Positions 35,004 through 43,316 of a DNA stretch of 64,000 bases are shown here, piece after piece (within the stretch, counting starts at the first letter, position 1; every line of letters starts with the position of its first letter). The position numbers and the translations under genes were made by a program. Under the pieces are notes generated by a model. The model was not told the DNA's origin and searched no databases. It saw nothing but the letters and a program-made list of their open reading frames with translations. The DNA lies in contig CAZVZK010000021.1 in assembly GCA_964630925.1 (NCBI GenBank), positions 28,047-92,046 of the forward strand. The letters are read 5' to 3'. Source of the stretch: RGDT01 sp964630925. Its GTDB lineage: Bacteria; Planctomycetota; Planctomycetia; Gemmatales; Gemmataceae.

Positions 35004-35099
35004 CTAGAGCGGGATCGGAGATGGTGTAGCGGGGTGAGGAGCGCTCCGCTTCGCGTCGCGGCTAACCAAGCCGCTACACCGACCCCGATACCGCCCTAG
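35004..35099. repeat. 96-bp inverted repeat with CTAG ends
   Basis: Arms 35004-35032 and 35071-35099 are complementary at 24 of 29 positions and begin and end with CTAG; the inner nine bases (GTGTAGCGG) pair perfectly. The 38-base centre holds a second small hairpin. It could be a MITE or a terminator following the 97-residue gene. Confidence 0.7.
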
Positions 35100-35324
35100 C
35101 CGCCGCCCCAGGATCTTCATGAGGGGATGATACGGGCGTGAGGCGGCGGGCCTGTCCGGCCGTGCGCGGCGTCCCCCTCCCCGGCCTCCGCCGGCTCGCC
35201 CGACCCTTCGCGTTTGTCGCCGCACGACGCCCCTCCCTGGCCCCGCCCGCGCACGCCCTCATCCGCCCGCCGGCGTCACAATCTCGGACTCCGGACGTGC
35301 GCCACTGGTCTGACCTCCGGCGTA

Positions 35325-35401
35325 GGGTCAAAACAGGGTGGAAATCGGGTCACGGCAGGGTCACGGGAGGGTGGCCGTCGGGTGGAAAGAGGGTCGAAAG
35401 T
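35325..35401. repeat. Seven tandem 11-bp units starting GGGT
   Basis: GGGT begins at 35325, 35336, 35347, 35358, 35369, 35380 and 35391, exactly every 11 bases; the other positions are degenerate (TCAAAACA, TGGAAATC, TCACGGCA and similar). One unit per helical turn would place all copies on one face of the DNA. It may be an iteron-like binding array or a decayed minisatellite. The four or more GGG runs could also fold into a G-quadruplex. Confidence 0.75.
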
Positions 35402-35798
35402 GGCCCTCAACTGACCTCAACCGGGTATCAAGTTGCGGTCACTGACGCTCATCGGCACACCCCCACCCCCCTCACATGGCATTTCGGGCCTCGCGGGCAC
35501 GCTGTTGGGTCCCGCGAAGCTGAGAAGATGTTGTGGTGGAAGTCTGGCCACGGGGCACCGGAGAGATGGGGGAGGGTTCCGGGCGAGGACAATCCCTTTG
35601 TTAGTATTGGACGGGTGTCCATGTCCCGTCAAGGGGCCTGCCAACTTTTCCCGTGTCCTGGCAGGGGCGTTGCGCGAGGTGACGTGTGACGGGTGACTCG
35701 GCGTAGGCTGGGCGGTGCGTGAGTGCGCAGGTGAGCGGGTGAGCGTGTGACTCGCGCACTCGCCGACGATCCGTGACACCATGCGTCGGTGGGCGCCA

Positions 35799-35840
35799 GA
35801 GTCACATGCGCAACTGGGTGAGCAAGTGCGCATGTGACTC
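35799..35840. repeat. Perfect 14-bp palindrome arms, GAGTCACATGCGCA
   Basis: Arms 35799-35812 and 35827-35840 are perfectly complementary around a 14-base loop. The same words (GTGACTC, TGCGCA, GTGAGC) recur several times in the 100 bases upstream, so it belongs to a larger repeat region. Confidence 0.7.
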
Positions 35841-35987
35841 CGGGGCGGGATTTGCGTTGCGGGATCGTGTGGGGGGGTCTGCAATGCAATGCAACGGCCC
35901 GGCCACCTCCGGCCAGGGTGTCTTGATCCGAGAGGCTGGCGTGGGTCGAGGAGGGGGCGGCAAGGTGCCACTCCCCACCGGCGCGGG

Positions 35988-37175
35988 TCACTCGTCCTCG
36001 TCGGCCGGCTTCCCGCCGGGCGGGTGCAGGACCGCCGCGCCGAGCAGGTCGCACTTCTCCAGACGGGCGACGGGCGGGTCCTTGCTGTCGTCGATCTTGA
36101 GGCCGGTGAACATCTCGAACAACTTGCCGCGGCCCGAGGCCTTGAACAGGCCGGTGTAGGTGCCGCGCACGATGACGCGGTAGGGGCGGCCCCAGCGCAC
36201 GCCGCGGTTCAGCAGGCGGCTCACCGTCGGCGGGTCGGCGAAGTCGCATAGCACGCATTGCTTCGCGCCGGTGTACAGGTAGACGTGGGCGGACTTCCCG
36301 CCGGTGGCTGAGTCGCCGACGACCCCGTGGACGGTCACCGGCCGGCCCTTCAGCGCCGCCTCGGCCTTCGCCCTGTCCTGCTTGACGGTGCGGTAGAGGT
36401 TGAAGGCGGTGCGGACCTCGCCGTCGTCGGCGGTCCGCATCTCGGGGCGCTCCTCGGTGACGCGGGCCAGCTCGCGCAGGGTCGTCTCCTCGGGGGCGTC
36501 GGTCATGGAGAGCGTGCCCTCCGCGACGGCGACGAAGCGCGTCTCCGTCGTGCCGGTGTCCTCGGAGGTGAGGTCGAGGAAGTTGTCGGTGCCGGGGTGG
36601 AGGCGGTAGGTGCCCATGCGGACCGTGACGCTCGGAGAGCCGAGCAGCCCCCGGTCCGTCGCGAGGTGGGCGTAGGTGCCGTCGGGGTGGAAGTCGAAGC
36701 GGTGCGGGCCCATCTTGAAGGTGGACCTCATGGTGCCGCCCCAGGAGCCGACGATCCACGCGCTCTGCTTCTCGCTGGTGCGGCCGTTGGGGTGGTCGAT
36801 CTCCTCGGGGAGCGCCTGGACACGCTTCCAGACGGTGCGTTTGCGCTCGTCGCCGTCGGAGAGCGTCAGGGTGTCGGCGGTGACGGCGACGGTGTGCGCC
36901 TCGGCCTCGCCGTCGGCCACGTTCAGCTCGATCCCACCGGGGGTGGGCTTCCAGGTGCCGGGCCTCGGCAGGCGGCGGAAGCGGGCGACGCGGAGGGTGC
37001 CGTCGCCGCGCAGCTCCAGCCCGTGCGGCGACCCCTTCTCGTCGAGGAGCCACTTGCCGACGACGGCCGGACTGCCGGGGCCGGAGGATCCGTAGTAGAT
37101 GTAGCCGCACACGCCGGCCGCGAGGGCGGCGAGGATGAGTGCGAGGCCGACGCCGTTCCGGAGCGGGCTCGACAT
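35988..37175 (-). CDS. Membrane-anchored lipocalin-like protein with OB-fold-like C-terminus
   Basis: 395 residues. One N-terminal helix (about 8-28) anchors the protein. Two copies of a strand-rich domain of ~90 residues follow (VVGKWLLDEKGSPHGLEL..., then IVGSWGGTMRSTFKM...), each with the G-x-W start common in lipocalin-like domains of planctomycete proteins. The last ~130 residues (AALKGRPVTVHGVVGDSATG..., YRVIVRGTYTG) resemble the OB-like tRNA_anti-like domain. It presumably works at the cell surface or in the periplasm; the ligand is unknown. The low-G+C spacer lies downstream and the L21 gene is divergent. Confidence 0.72.
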   Translation of the reverse strand: MSSPLRNGVGLALILAALAAGVCGYIYYGSSGPGSPAVVGKWLLDEKGSPHGLELRGDGTLRVARFRRLPRPGTWKPTPGGIELNVADGEAEAHTVAVTADTLTLSDGDERKRTVWKRVQALPEEIDHPNGRTSEKQSAWIVGSWGGTMRSTFKMGPHRFDFHPDGTYAHLATDRGLLGSPSVTVRMGTYRLHPGTDNFLDLTSEDTGTTETRFVAVAEGTLSMTDAPEETTLRELARVTEERPEMRTADDGEVRTAFNLYRTVKQDRAKAEAALKGRPVTVHGVVGDSATGGKSAHVYLYTGAKQCVLCDFADPPTVSRLLNRGVRWGRPYRVIVRGTYTGLFKASGRGKLFEMFTGLKIDDSKDPPVARLEKCDLLGAAVLHPPGGKPADEDE

Positions 37176-37243
37176 GGCCGGGCCTCCGCGGGATGGGCTC
37201 CTCGGATCACCTTATCCACTCCCACGCCGGCTGGCAGACTCTC

Positions 37244-37283
37244 GGGTGCGGGAAATACTGCGGGAGGGCGAGGCGCCTCGCCC
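37244..37283. repeat. Dispersed repeat with an 18-bp perfect palindrome
   Basis: Bases 37244-37274 match, in reverse complement, 63649-63679 with one mismatch (GGGTGCGG-AAATACTGCGGGAGGGCGAGGC family). Within it GGGCGAGGCGCCTCGCCC (37266-37283) is a perfect palindrome. It lies in the 228-base divergent spacer upstream of L21. Confidence 0.75.
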
Positions 37284-37403
37284 ACCCGGCTCTGTGGCCC
37301 GACCCCCTCGCCATGCCCCTCGGAAAAATCGCGCCCCCCCTACCCGAACCGTCGTCCTGCTGCTATCATTCCGGTTTCGGAAGTGGAAAGGGCGAAACAA
37401 GCC

Positions 37404-37823
37404 ATGTACGCGATCTTTGAGGATGGCTCCCGCCAGTACCGCGTCAGCGTCGGCGAGGTGGTGAAGGTGGACTTCCGCGCCGGTGACGGCGACGGCGAAG
37501 GCCTGCCCGCAGGCGCGGCCGTCGAGTTCCCGCGCGTCCTCCTGTACAACAACGGCAACGACCTCAAGATCGGCCTGCCGCTCGTCGAGGGCGCCCGCGT
37601 CGTCGGCGAGGTCGTCGAGCACCCCTCGATCAAGGTCGTCATCCAGAAGTTCCGCCGCCGCAAGAACTACCGCCGCCTCCGCGGCCACCGGCAGTGGCAG
37701 ACCTCCGTCCGCGTCAAGAACATCCTCCTCGCCGGCGAGCAGCCCTCCGCCCCAGCGCCGGCACCCGCACCGGCCCCCGCGCCGGCCACCGAGCCCGCCC
37801 CGGCCCCGGCCCCGGCGTCCTGA
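37404..37823 (+). CDS. rplU: 50S ribosomal protein L21 with Pro-Ala tail
   Basis: 139 residues. The first ~103 residues are a standard L21 (MYAIFEDGSRQYRV start; KVVIQKFRRRKNYRRLRGHRQ near the end, which contacts 23S rRNA). A 30-residue tail of Ala/Pro/Glu repeats, not part of the usual protein, follows. ATG 37404 gives the conserved start. In most bacteria L27 (rpmA) follows directly; here the next gene is a small membrane protein two bases after the stop, so the usual pair is split. Confidence 0.95.
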   Translation: MYAIFEDGSRQYRVSVGEVVKVDFRAGDGDGEGLPAGAAVEFPRVLLYNNGNDLKIGLPLVEGARVVGEVVEHPSIKVVIQKFRRRKNYRRLRGHRQWQTSVRVKNILLAGEQPSAPAPAPAPAPAPATEPAPAPAPAS

Positions 37824-37825
37824 CG

Positions 37826-38383
37826 ATGGACTGGCTCTTCGAGGGCCTGTTCGTCGTCTACCTCCTGCTGGCCGCCGCCGCCGGGGGCCTCCTCTGGCTG
37901 TGGTGGGCGGATCGCAAGGAGCGCTGGCTCCTCGCGCTCATCCCCGTCGTGCTGCTCGCGCTCGCCTACTTCCTCCTCGACCGCGCCGTCGAGACACGCG
38001 GCGAGCAGATCAAACGCCGCCTCGGCGAGATCGAGGCGGCCATCAACCGCAAGGACGCCAGGGCGATCCTGCGCCACCTCTCGCCCACGCGCTTCCGGCA
38101 GCTCGCCGGCGGGCAGGACGACTTCATCCGCCGCGCCGACGCCGTCCTCAACGAGGGCTGGTTCGACACCGTCGATCTCTGGGAGTTCCGCGTCGGGCCC
38201 CCCGGCACCCCCACCCTGCTGAATGCCAAGGCGAAGGGGGGCGTGGCCCGTGGGGAATTCCTCCTCATCCGCACCGAGTGGGTCGAGGAGCGTCCGGGCG
38301 AATGGCTCCTCGCCGGCTTCTCCGCCCATCACCCCTTCGTTGACACCGGGACCGCCGTCCAGATCCCCCACTTCGGGCAGTGA
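37826..38383 (+). CDS. Membrane protein with NTF2/SnoaL-like domain
   Basis: 185 residues. Two membrane helices (about 6-26 and 34-52) precede a domain of ~125 residues whose start (GEQIKRRLGEIEAAINRKDARAI) and strand pattern fit an NTF2-like fold. No catalytic residues stand out. ATG 37826 is two bases after the L21 stop, so it is co-transcribed and probably translationally coupled; a link to translation is not evident. It ends seven bases before the GTG of tadA. Confidence 0.7.
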   Translation: MDWLFEGLFVVYLLLAAAAGGLLWLWWADRKERWLLALIPVVLLALAYFLLDRAVETRGEQIKRRLGEIEAAINRKDARAILRHLSPTRFRQLAGGQDDFIRRADAVLNEGWFDTVDLWEFRVGPPGTPTLLNAKAKGGVARGEFLLIRTEWVEERPGEWLLAGFSAHHPFVDTGTAVQIPHFGQ

Positions 38384-38390
38384 GGCCGCC

Positions 38391-38885
38391 GTGGACACCC
38401 TCGACGGGCCCACATCCGACCCGCTCCACCTCCAGAACATGGGCCTGGCCCTGGAGGAGGCCCGCCTCGCCTTCGCCGAAGCCGAGGTGCCCATCGGCGC
38501 CGTCATCGTCCACCCCCGCCACGGCGTCATCGCCCGCGCCCACAACATGCGGGAACAGCGGCAGGACCCCACGGCCCACGCCGAGATGATCGCCCTCACC
38601 CTGGCCGCCGCCGCCCTCGGCACCTGGCGCTTGGAGGGCTGCTCGCTGTACGTCACGCTGGAGCCGTGCCCGATGTGCGCGGGGGGCATCGTCCAGGCCC
38701 GCGTCCCGTCCGTCTATTACGGCTGTACGGACCCCAAGGCCGGCGCCTGCCACACGCTGTACCGCATCACCGAGGACGAGCGTCTCAACCACCGCTGTTC
38801 GGTGCTGGGGGGCGTCCGCGCGGAGGAATGCGCGGGCCTGTTGCGCCAGTTCTTCCTCGAACGCCGCGCCGAGGGCAAGAAATGA
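38391..38885 (+). CDS. tadA: tRNA-specific adenosine deaminase TadA
   Basis: 164 residues. It converts A34 to inosine in tRNA-Arg(ACG), allowing decoding of CGU, CGC and CGA. Zinc and catalytic motifs are present: His63-Ala-Glu65 and PCPMC with Cys93 and Cys96. AVIVHPRHGVIARAHN fits the family start and the length is normal. I chose GTG 38391, seven bases after the upstream stop; ATG 38439 (MGLALEEARLAF) is a plausible shorter start. It is third in a run of closely spaced plus-strand genes beginning with L21. Confidence 0.93.
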   Translation: MDTLDGPTSDPLHLQNMGLALEEARLAFAEAEVPIGAVIVHPRHGVIARAHNMREQRQDPTAHAEMIALTLAAAALGTWRLEGCSLYVTLEPCPMCAGGIVQARVPSVYYGCTDPKAGACHTLYRITEDERLNHRCSVLGGVRAEECAGLLRQFFLERRAEGKK

Positions 38886-38972
38886 CGGCCCGCCCGCGCG
38901 ACAGGGTCTTGAAGACGCCCCCGCCCGCCGTGGTAGGATGACGTTGTCGTTATCTCTGCGCGGAGGTGGGCG

Positions 38973-40643
38973 ATGAGCGCGACGCGGCGGATCGTGGCGG
39001 CCCTGGCGATGCTGTGGCTCGCCCTGCCCTTCCTCGTCCCGGTGCGGGCGCAGCTGCTCCCCCGGACCTATTCCACCCCCGCGGCGCCCTCCGCCGAGGT
39101 GCTGGGCAGGCTCGACCTCCGCCTCGCCTGGCAGGCGTCGGTCCCGATGGACGGACGCAAGGACGGCTTCCTCCGCATCATGGTGGACAATCAGGACCTG
39201 CTGGTCCTGACCCGCTCCGGGCTGGTGGCCCGCATCGACGCCGAGACCGGCAGGTTCTACTGGAAGACACGCATCGGACGCACCTACTCCGCCGTCCCGA
39301 CCCTCGCCGCCAACTCACGCTCCGTCTTCGCCGTCATGAACGCCGAGGCCGCCAGCATCGAGCGTGAGCGCGGCACCCTGGAGTGGCGTTACGACCTGCC
39401 CTCGGGGCTGTCCGCCGCCCCCGTCGTCGGCGAGGTGGCCATCGACAAACGCATGGAGGACGTGTACTTCCTCCCCGGCGCCGACAACAGGATGACTGCC
39501 TACCAACTGCCGCCGCCCGAGGAGTACCTCGCCGGGCTGTCCGCGGCGGACCGCCGCGACCTGAGCAAGCCCCGCGAGCTGTGGGCCACCGACACCAACC
39601 TCGAATTGACCTTCCAGCCGTTGCGCACGGGCTCGACCCTCTTCGCCATCTCCCCCTCCGGCAAGGGCCGCGCCTACCTCACCGGCAGCGGGGCGGAGGC
39701 GTACAAGTTCGAGACCCTCGGCAAGGTCCACGCCCGGCCGGGGCAGTACGGGGATGACGCCTACATCGCCTCCGACGACGGCAACGTCTACGCCCTCAGC
39801 CTCTTCGCCGGCAAGCAGCGCTGGCGCCACACCGCGGGGTCGTCGATCAAACGCACGCCCGCGGTCATCGACACGGACGTGTTCATCACCTCCGAGCGCG
39901 AGGGGATGGCTCGCCTCGACGTGTCCACCGGCGACAGCAAGTGGAAGGTGCCCCTCGCCCGCCGCGTCTCGTCCACCAACCCCGACGCGGATTTGTTCCT
40001 CGCCGCGTCCGAGCGTTTCGTCTACGCGCTGGATTTCTCCGGCCGCACCCTGGTGATCGACCGCAAACGCGGCACGACGCTCAGCCGCGTCGATTGGACC
40101 GGGTGGCGCGTCCCGGTCGTCAACGTGACCACCGACCGGCTGTACCTGGCGGCGAACGACGGCACGATCCTGTGCCTGCACGACCGCGCCCAGGCGAAGC
40201 CCATCCGCTACCGCAAGCCGCTGGAGGACGCGGAGGCCCCGATCCACCGCCGGCTCGAGGACAGGATCACCGAGGAGAGCGGCCGCGATGGCAAGCTGGA
40301 TGAGCAGCTCAAGTACCTCGGCAAGAAGTACAAGTTCAAGTACGAGTACGACGCAGCCCGCCTGAAGCTGGCGGGGCTCGAGGACATCAAGGACCGAGAG
40401 GCCAAGCTGCCGAAGGTCGATGAGAAGCCCCTGGCCGAGCTTCTGGAGAAGTTGCTCGAGCCCGTGGGGGCGAAGTTCGAGGTCGTGGATGGCCTGATCC
40501 GCGTCCTCCCGGCCAAGGCGGACGGCGGGCCGAAGGACGGCGGCAAGGACATGGGCAAGGGTAAGGACAAGGACAAGATGCCCAAGGACAAGGACAAGAT
40601 GCCCAAGGACAAGGCGAAGGATAAAGGCAAGGACGACGATTGA
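38973..40643 (+). CDS. Secreted PQQ-type beta-propeller protein with Lys/Asp-rich tail
   Basis: 556 residues. A signal peptide (about 1-26) is followed by a propeller of PQQ-like blades (VARIDAETGRFYWK, YALSLFAGKQRWRH, LDVSTGDSKWKV, YALDFSGRTLVI) to about residue 410. A helical linker leads to an ~80-residue domain (LKYLGKKYKFKYEY..., PLAELLEKLLEPVGAKFEVVDGLI) like the small STN domain of secretins. It ends in GKDKDKMPK-type repeats. Its blades may support assembly of an envelope complex; no PQQ enzyme residues are evident. ATG 38973 follows GGAGG. It overlaps the next gene by one base (TGATG). Confidence 0.82.
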   Translation: MSATRRIVAALAMLWLALPFLVPVRAQLLPRTYSTPAAPSAEVLGRLDLRLAWQASVPMDGRKDGFLRIMVDNQDLLVLTRSGLVARIDAETGRFYWKTRIGRTYSAVPTLAANSRSVFAVMNAEAASIERERGTLEWRYDLPSGLSAAPVVGEVAIDKRMEDVYFLPGADNRMTAYQLPPPEEYLAGLSAADRRDLSKPRELWATDTNLELTFQPLRTGSTLFAISPSGKGRAYLTGSGAEAYKFETLGKVHARPGQYGDDAYIASDDGNVYALSLFAGKQRWRHTAGSSIKRTPAVIDTDVFITSEREGMARLDVSTGDSKWKVPLARRVSSTNPDADLFLAASERFVYALDFSGRTLVIDRKRGTTLSRVDWTGWRVPVVNVTTDRLYLAANDGTILCLHDRAQAKPIRYRKPLEDAEAPIHRRLEDRITEESGRDGKLDEQLKYLGKKYKFKYEYDAARLKLAGLEDIKDREAKLPKVDEKPLAELLEKLLEPVGAKFEVVDGLIRVLPAKADGGPKDGGKDMGKGKDKDKMPKDKDKMPKDKAKDKGKDDD

Positions 40644-42205
40644 TGCGGGCGTGGCGCGTCGGCTTGCTGCTTGTGCTGGCGGCCGGCGTCGCCCTGCCGC
40701 TGGCCTGGCCGTTGGTGAACGCCATCGACCCCGCTGCGTGGCCCGCGCCCTCGACCTGGCCTCGTCTGGCCGTGTTGGCGCGGAACACACTGGCCCTGAT
40801 CGCCGGGGTGCTGGCGCTGGCGCTGCCGGCGGGCGTCCTCCTGGCGGTGTTCCTTGAGCGGACGGACGTGCCTGGGCGACTGTTGGCCTGGGGCCTGCTC
40901 CTGGCCCCGCTGGCGCTGCCCCTTCCGCTGTGGCTGTCGGGGTGGCTCCTGTTCGGCGGCTCGGCGGCGCCGCTGGAGGTTGCGGAGCGTCTGATTCCGT
41001 GGCTGCCGGGGCTGGGGCCGGCGGTGCTGTTCCACGCCCTCGCGGGGCTGCCGTGGGTGGCGCTCATCGTCGCCTGGGGCCTGCGCGCCGGCGGCGAGCA
41101 GGAGGAGGCGGCCCTCACGGTCCGCGGGCCGTGGTGGGTGTTGTGGAATGTGACGCTACCTCGGGCCACGCCGGCGGTGCTGGCGGCGGCGCTGTGGCTG
41201 GCGGTGCTGGCGGCGGGCGAGATCACCATCACCGACCTCTTCCAGCTACGCACGGTGGCCGAGGAGGTGTACACGCAGCACGTGGCCCCGGAGCCGGGCG
41301 GGCACGAGGGCCGCGCCGCCCTGGCGGCGTTCGCCTGGGTGTTGCCCGCGGCGGCCCTGGCGTGCCTGCTCCTCGGACGCTCCGGCCCCGAGCCGCTGTC
41401 GTACCGCCCGCCGCCGGCCTTCCGCCTGGGTGCGTGGCGCTGGCCCGTGGCTGGCGTCCTGCTGATCCTGGCCGGCGGTCCGTCCCTCGCGCCGCTGATG
41501 GGTCTGGCGTGGCGTGCCGGTGGGTCGGCCTCTGTGGCTGCGGCGTGGCGTGACGACGGCGGGCTGCTGGCGTGCAGCGCACTGGAGGCGATCCTCGCGG
41601 GGCTGGTGGCGGCGCTCCTGGCGCTTGTCTGCGCGTGGCTGTCGCGCGATCGGGCGTGGCTCCGCGTCGTGGTGGTGTGGGTGGCTGCCGTGGCGTGGGT
41701 GACGCCGGGGCCGGTGCTGGGGCTGGCCCTGAAAGGCATCTTCCGGGCGGCGCTTGAGGCCCTGGCGTGGCCGGGGTGGCTGAGGTACCTCGTGTGGGAC
41801 GGGCCGTCGTACTTCCCGGTGGGGTGGGCGGCGGCGGTGCGGGCGTTCCCGTTCGCCCTGGCGCTCCTGCTGCCGGCGGTGCGGCGCATCCCCGCCGAGG
41901 TGGTCGAGGCGGCGAGGCTCGACGGCGCCGGGCCGTGGCGCGAGCTGACACGGATCGTCTGGCCGCTGGTGATGCCGGCGTGGCTGGCGGCGTGGGGTGC
42001 GGCGGCGCTGCTCTCGCTGGGCGAGCTGAGTGCGGGCAAGCTGGTCAGCACGCCGGGCGCGGAGACGTTCGCCGAGATGGTGTTCAGCCAGCTCCACTAC
42101 GGCGTGACGCCGGACCTGGCGGGGCGGTGCATCCTGCTGGCGGCCGTGGCGCTGGCCGGAGGCGCGGCGCTGGGTGTCGTGCGGGCACGGGCGTCGGGGG
42201 GTTGA
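40643..42205 (+). CDS. ABC transporter permease, two fused permease halves
   Basis: 520 residues with about 12 membrane helices in two halves. Each half has an EAA-type loop that contacts an ATPase: QEEAALTVRGPWWVLWNVTLPRA (~155-175) and VVEAARLDGAGPWRELTRIVWPL (~420-440). This fused layout is typical of iron(III)/thiamine/2-aminoethylphosphonate-type importers (FbpB/ThiP-like). Neither an ATPase nor a binding protein gene is in the window, so the substrate is unknown. ATG 40643 overlaps the stop of the propeller gene by one base, suggesting coupling with it. Confidence 0.85.
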   Translation: MRAWRVGLLLVLAAGVALPLAWPLVNAIDPAAWPAPSTWPRLAVLARNTLALIAGVLALALPAGVLLAVFLERTDVPGRLLAWGLLLAPLALPLPLWLSGWLLFGGSAAPLEVAERLIPWLPGLGPAVLFHALAGLPWVALIVAWGLRAGGEQEEAALTVRGPWWVLWNVTLPRATPAVLAAALWLAVLAAGEITITDLFQLRTVAEEVYTQHVAPEPGGHEGRAALAAFAWVLPAAALACLLLGRSGPEPLSYRPPPAFRLGAWRWPVAGVLLILAGGPSLAPLMGLAWRAGGSASVAAAWRDDGGLLACSALEAILAGLVAALLALVCAWLSRDRAWLRVVVVWVAAVAWVTPGPVLGLALKGIFRAALEALAWPGWLRYLVWDGPSYFPVGWAAAVRAFPFALALLLPAVRRIPAEVVEAARLDGAGPWRELTRIVWPLVMPAWLAAWGAAALLSLGELSAGKLVSTPGAETFAEMVFSQLHYGVTPDLAGRCILLAAVALAGGAALGVVRARASGG

Positions 42206-42261
42206 CAGGGGCGGAGGGGCGTGGTGAGATGCCTTGCGGGCTGGCCCGTGGAGGCGTAGGC

Positions 42262-42714
42262 ATGAACGCGGCTCTCGTCACCCTGATCGAGCGGTTCCGC
42301 GACGCCCAGGACCGGGCCGTCGTCTTCATCGTCGGCGTCCTCGGCCCGGTGATCGGCGTCCGGCACCCCTCCGATCCGAGTGACTGGATTGATGTCTGCG
42401 GCGAGACGGGGCTGTACAACGTCCGCCGGATCAGCGATGTCGGGGTCTACGCGCACGGCTACGGCATCGAGCTGCAGTTGGACGGGCAGAACATCGACTT
42501 CGACTGGGGCGAGCACGGGGAGCCGGACGGCTTCGACGTGTGGCGGCTGTACAACTTCGCTCGGCTCAACCCGAACGTCGTGCCGTGCCCGGAACACGCC
42601 GAGATCCGCGCGTGGGTCGAGGAGGCCGCGACGGCTGGGGAGCTGGTACAGGATCGCTATCTGTACTACTCGCCAGCACACCGGGCGCGTCCAGGCCCAG
42701 GGGGCAGTCCGTGA
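42262..42714 (+). CDS. Small soluble protein of unknown function
   Basis: 150 residues, acidic, with a Trp/Asp-rich centre (DFDWGEHGEPDGFDVWRLYNFA). Size and composition resemble small immunity-type families, but I do not recognise it. ATG 42262 has no strong Shine-Dalgarno sequence. Its stop overlaps the start of the next gene (GTGA), so both are translated from one message. Confidence 0.62.
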   Translation: MNAALVTLIERFRDAQDRAVVFIVGVLGPVIGVRHPSDPSDWIDVCGETGLYNVRRISDVGVYAHGYGIELQLDGQNIDFDWGEHGEPDGFDVWRLYNFARLNPNVVPCPEHAEIRAWVEEAATAGELVQDRYLYYSPAHRARPGPGGSP

Positions 42715-43316
42715 GTGACATTCCAAAGGAAGACCGCAACAGAGAAGATGAGGGAGGGCCGGTCACCGCCAGGCCTTTCCTGGCGTTGCTCATTGCAGCG
42801 GCCATTATCCTTGCCCCGATCCTCCTCGGATGGGCGGTCAGCCACTGGCTCGGGATCATCGCCGGGTTCGGATCGGCATGGCTTTGGGCCCGGTTCGGCC
42901 CTCCCCCTTGCCCCGGCATGGGGAATTTCATCCTGCTCATGCTTGGTTGGTGTGCCATCCTCTGGAATCTGGCGTTCTGTTTCCAACGGGCCAACGAGGA
43001 CATCCGCGAGAGAACCCGCCAGATCCGCGGAGAAGCCAAGGCCGGCACGACGGCAGGAGCTACCAGGACAAGGGACGTGGGTGTAACCGGCGTGGCGCGG
43101 GGTGTCAGGGTAGGTTGGAAGCCTCCCTGGGTGGCCTCCCTGACCGCTCATTGGAGGCAAGGGGTAGGAAGTTGCGTCGGTGTGGCGTCATCGGCGCGGG
43201 CGCACCGTGCCACACGCGCCTCCCTGCCACTTGCCTCCCTGAGGCGCCTCCCCGGTTTCGCCGGAATCACTTGCGGAGGTCCCACAGCCGCAGCGTCCTG
43301 TCGTAGCTTGACGTGA
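42711..43316 (+). CDS. Small membrane protein with uncertain C-terminal extension
   Basis: About 201 residues if read to the first stop. After a charged start (SDIPKEDRNREDEGG) come two or three membrane helices (about 25-65 and 70-90) and an Arg/Glu-rich segment (FQRANEDIRERTRQIRGEA). The part beyond residue ~115 is low-complexity and its end overlaps the convergent WD40 gene by 50 bases, so the native stop may have been lost. GTG 42711 overlaps the previous stop by four bases. No family is recognised. Confidence 0.5.
   Translation: MSDIPKEDRNREDEGGPVTARPFLALLIAAAIILAPILLGWAVSHWLGIIAGFGSAWLWARFGPPPCPGMGNFILLMLGWCAILWNLAFCFQRANEDIRERTRQIRGEAKAGTTAGATRTRDVGVTGVARGVRVGWKPPWVASLTAHWRQGVGSCVGVASSARAHRATRASLPLASLRRLPGFAGITCGGPTAAASCRSLT

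Larger units (their letters stand above)
35100..35987. other. Gene-free stretch with several repeat structures
   Basis: No convincing gene is seen. A plus-strand open frame across 35138-35689 has Arg/Pro/Ser-heavy composition and no domain, so I treat it as chance. The stretch contains the 11-bp array at 35325, a run of GGTGAGCG/GTGTGAC words at about 35690-35775, the 14-bp palindrome at 35799 and a repeated TGCAATGCAATGCAA near 35880 that recurs near 44647. It separates the accessory genes from the housekeeping block that follows. Confidence 0.6.

Noticed and set aside
35138..35689. Plus-strand frame of 183 codons in the gene-free stretch
   Set aside because: No domain, Arg/Ser/Pro-heavy, and it crosses the 11-bp array whose period is not compatible with coding.
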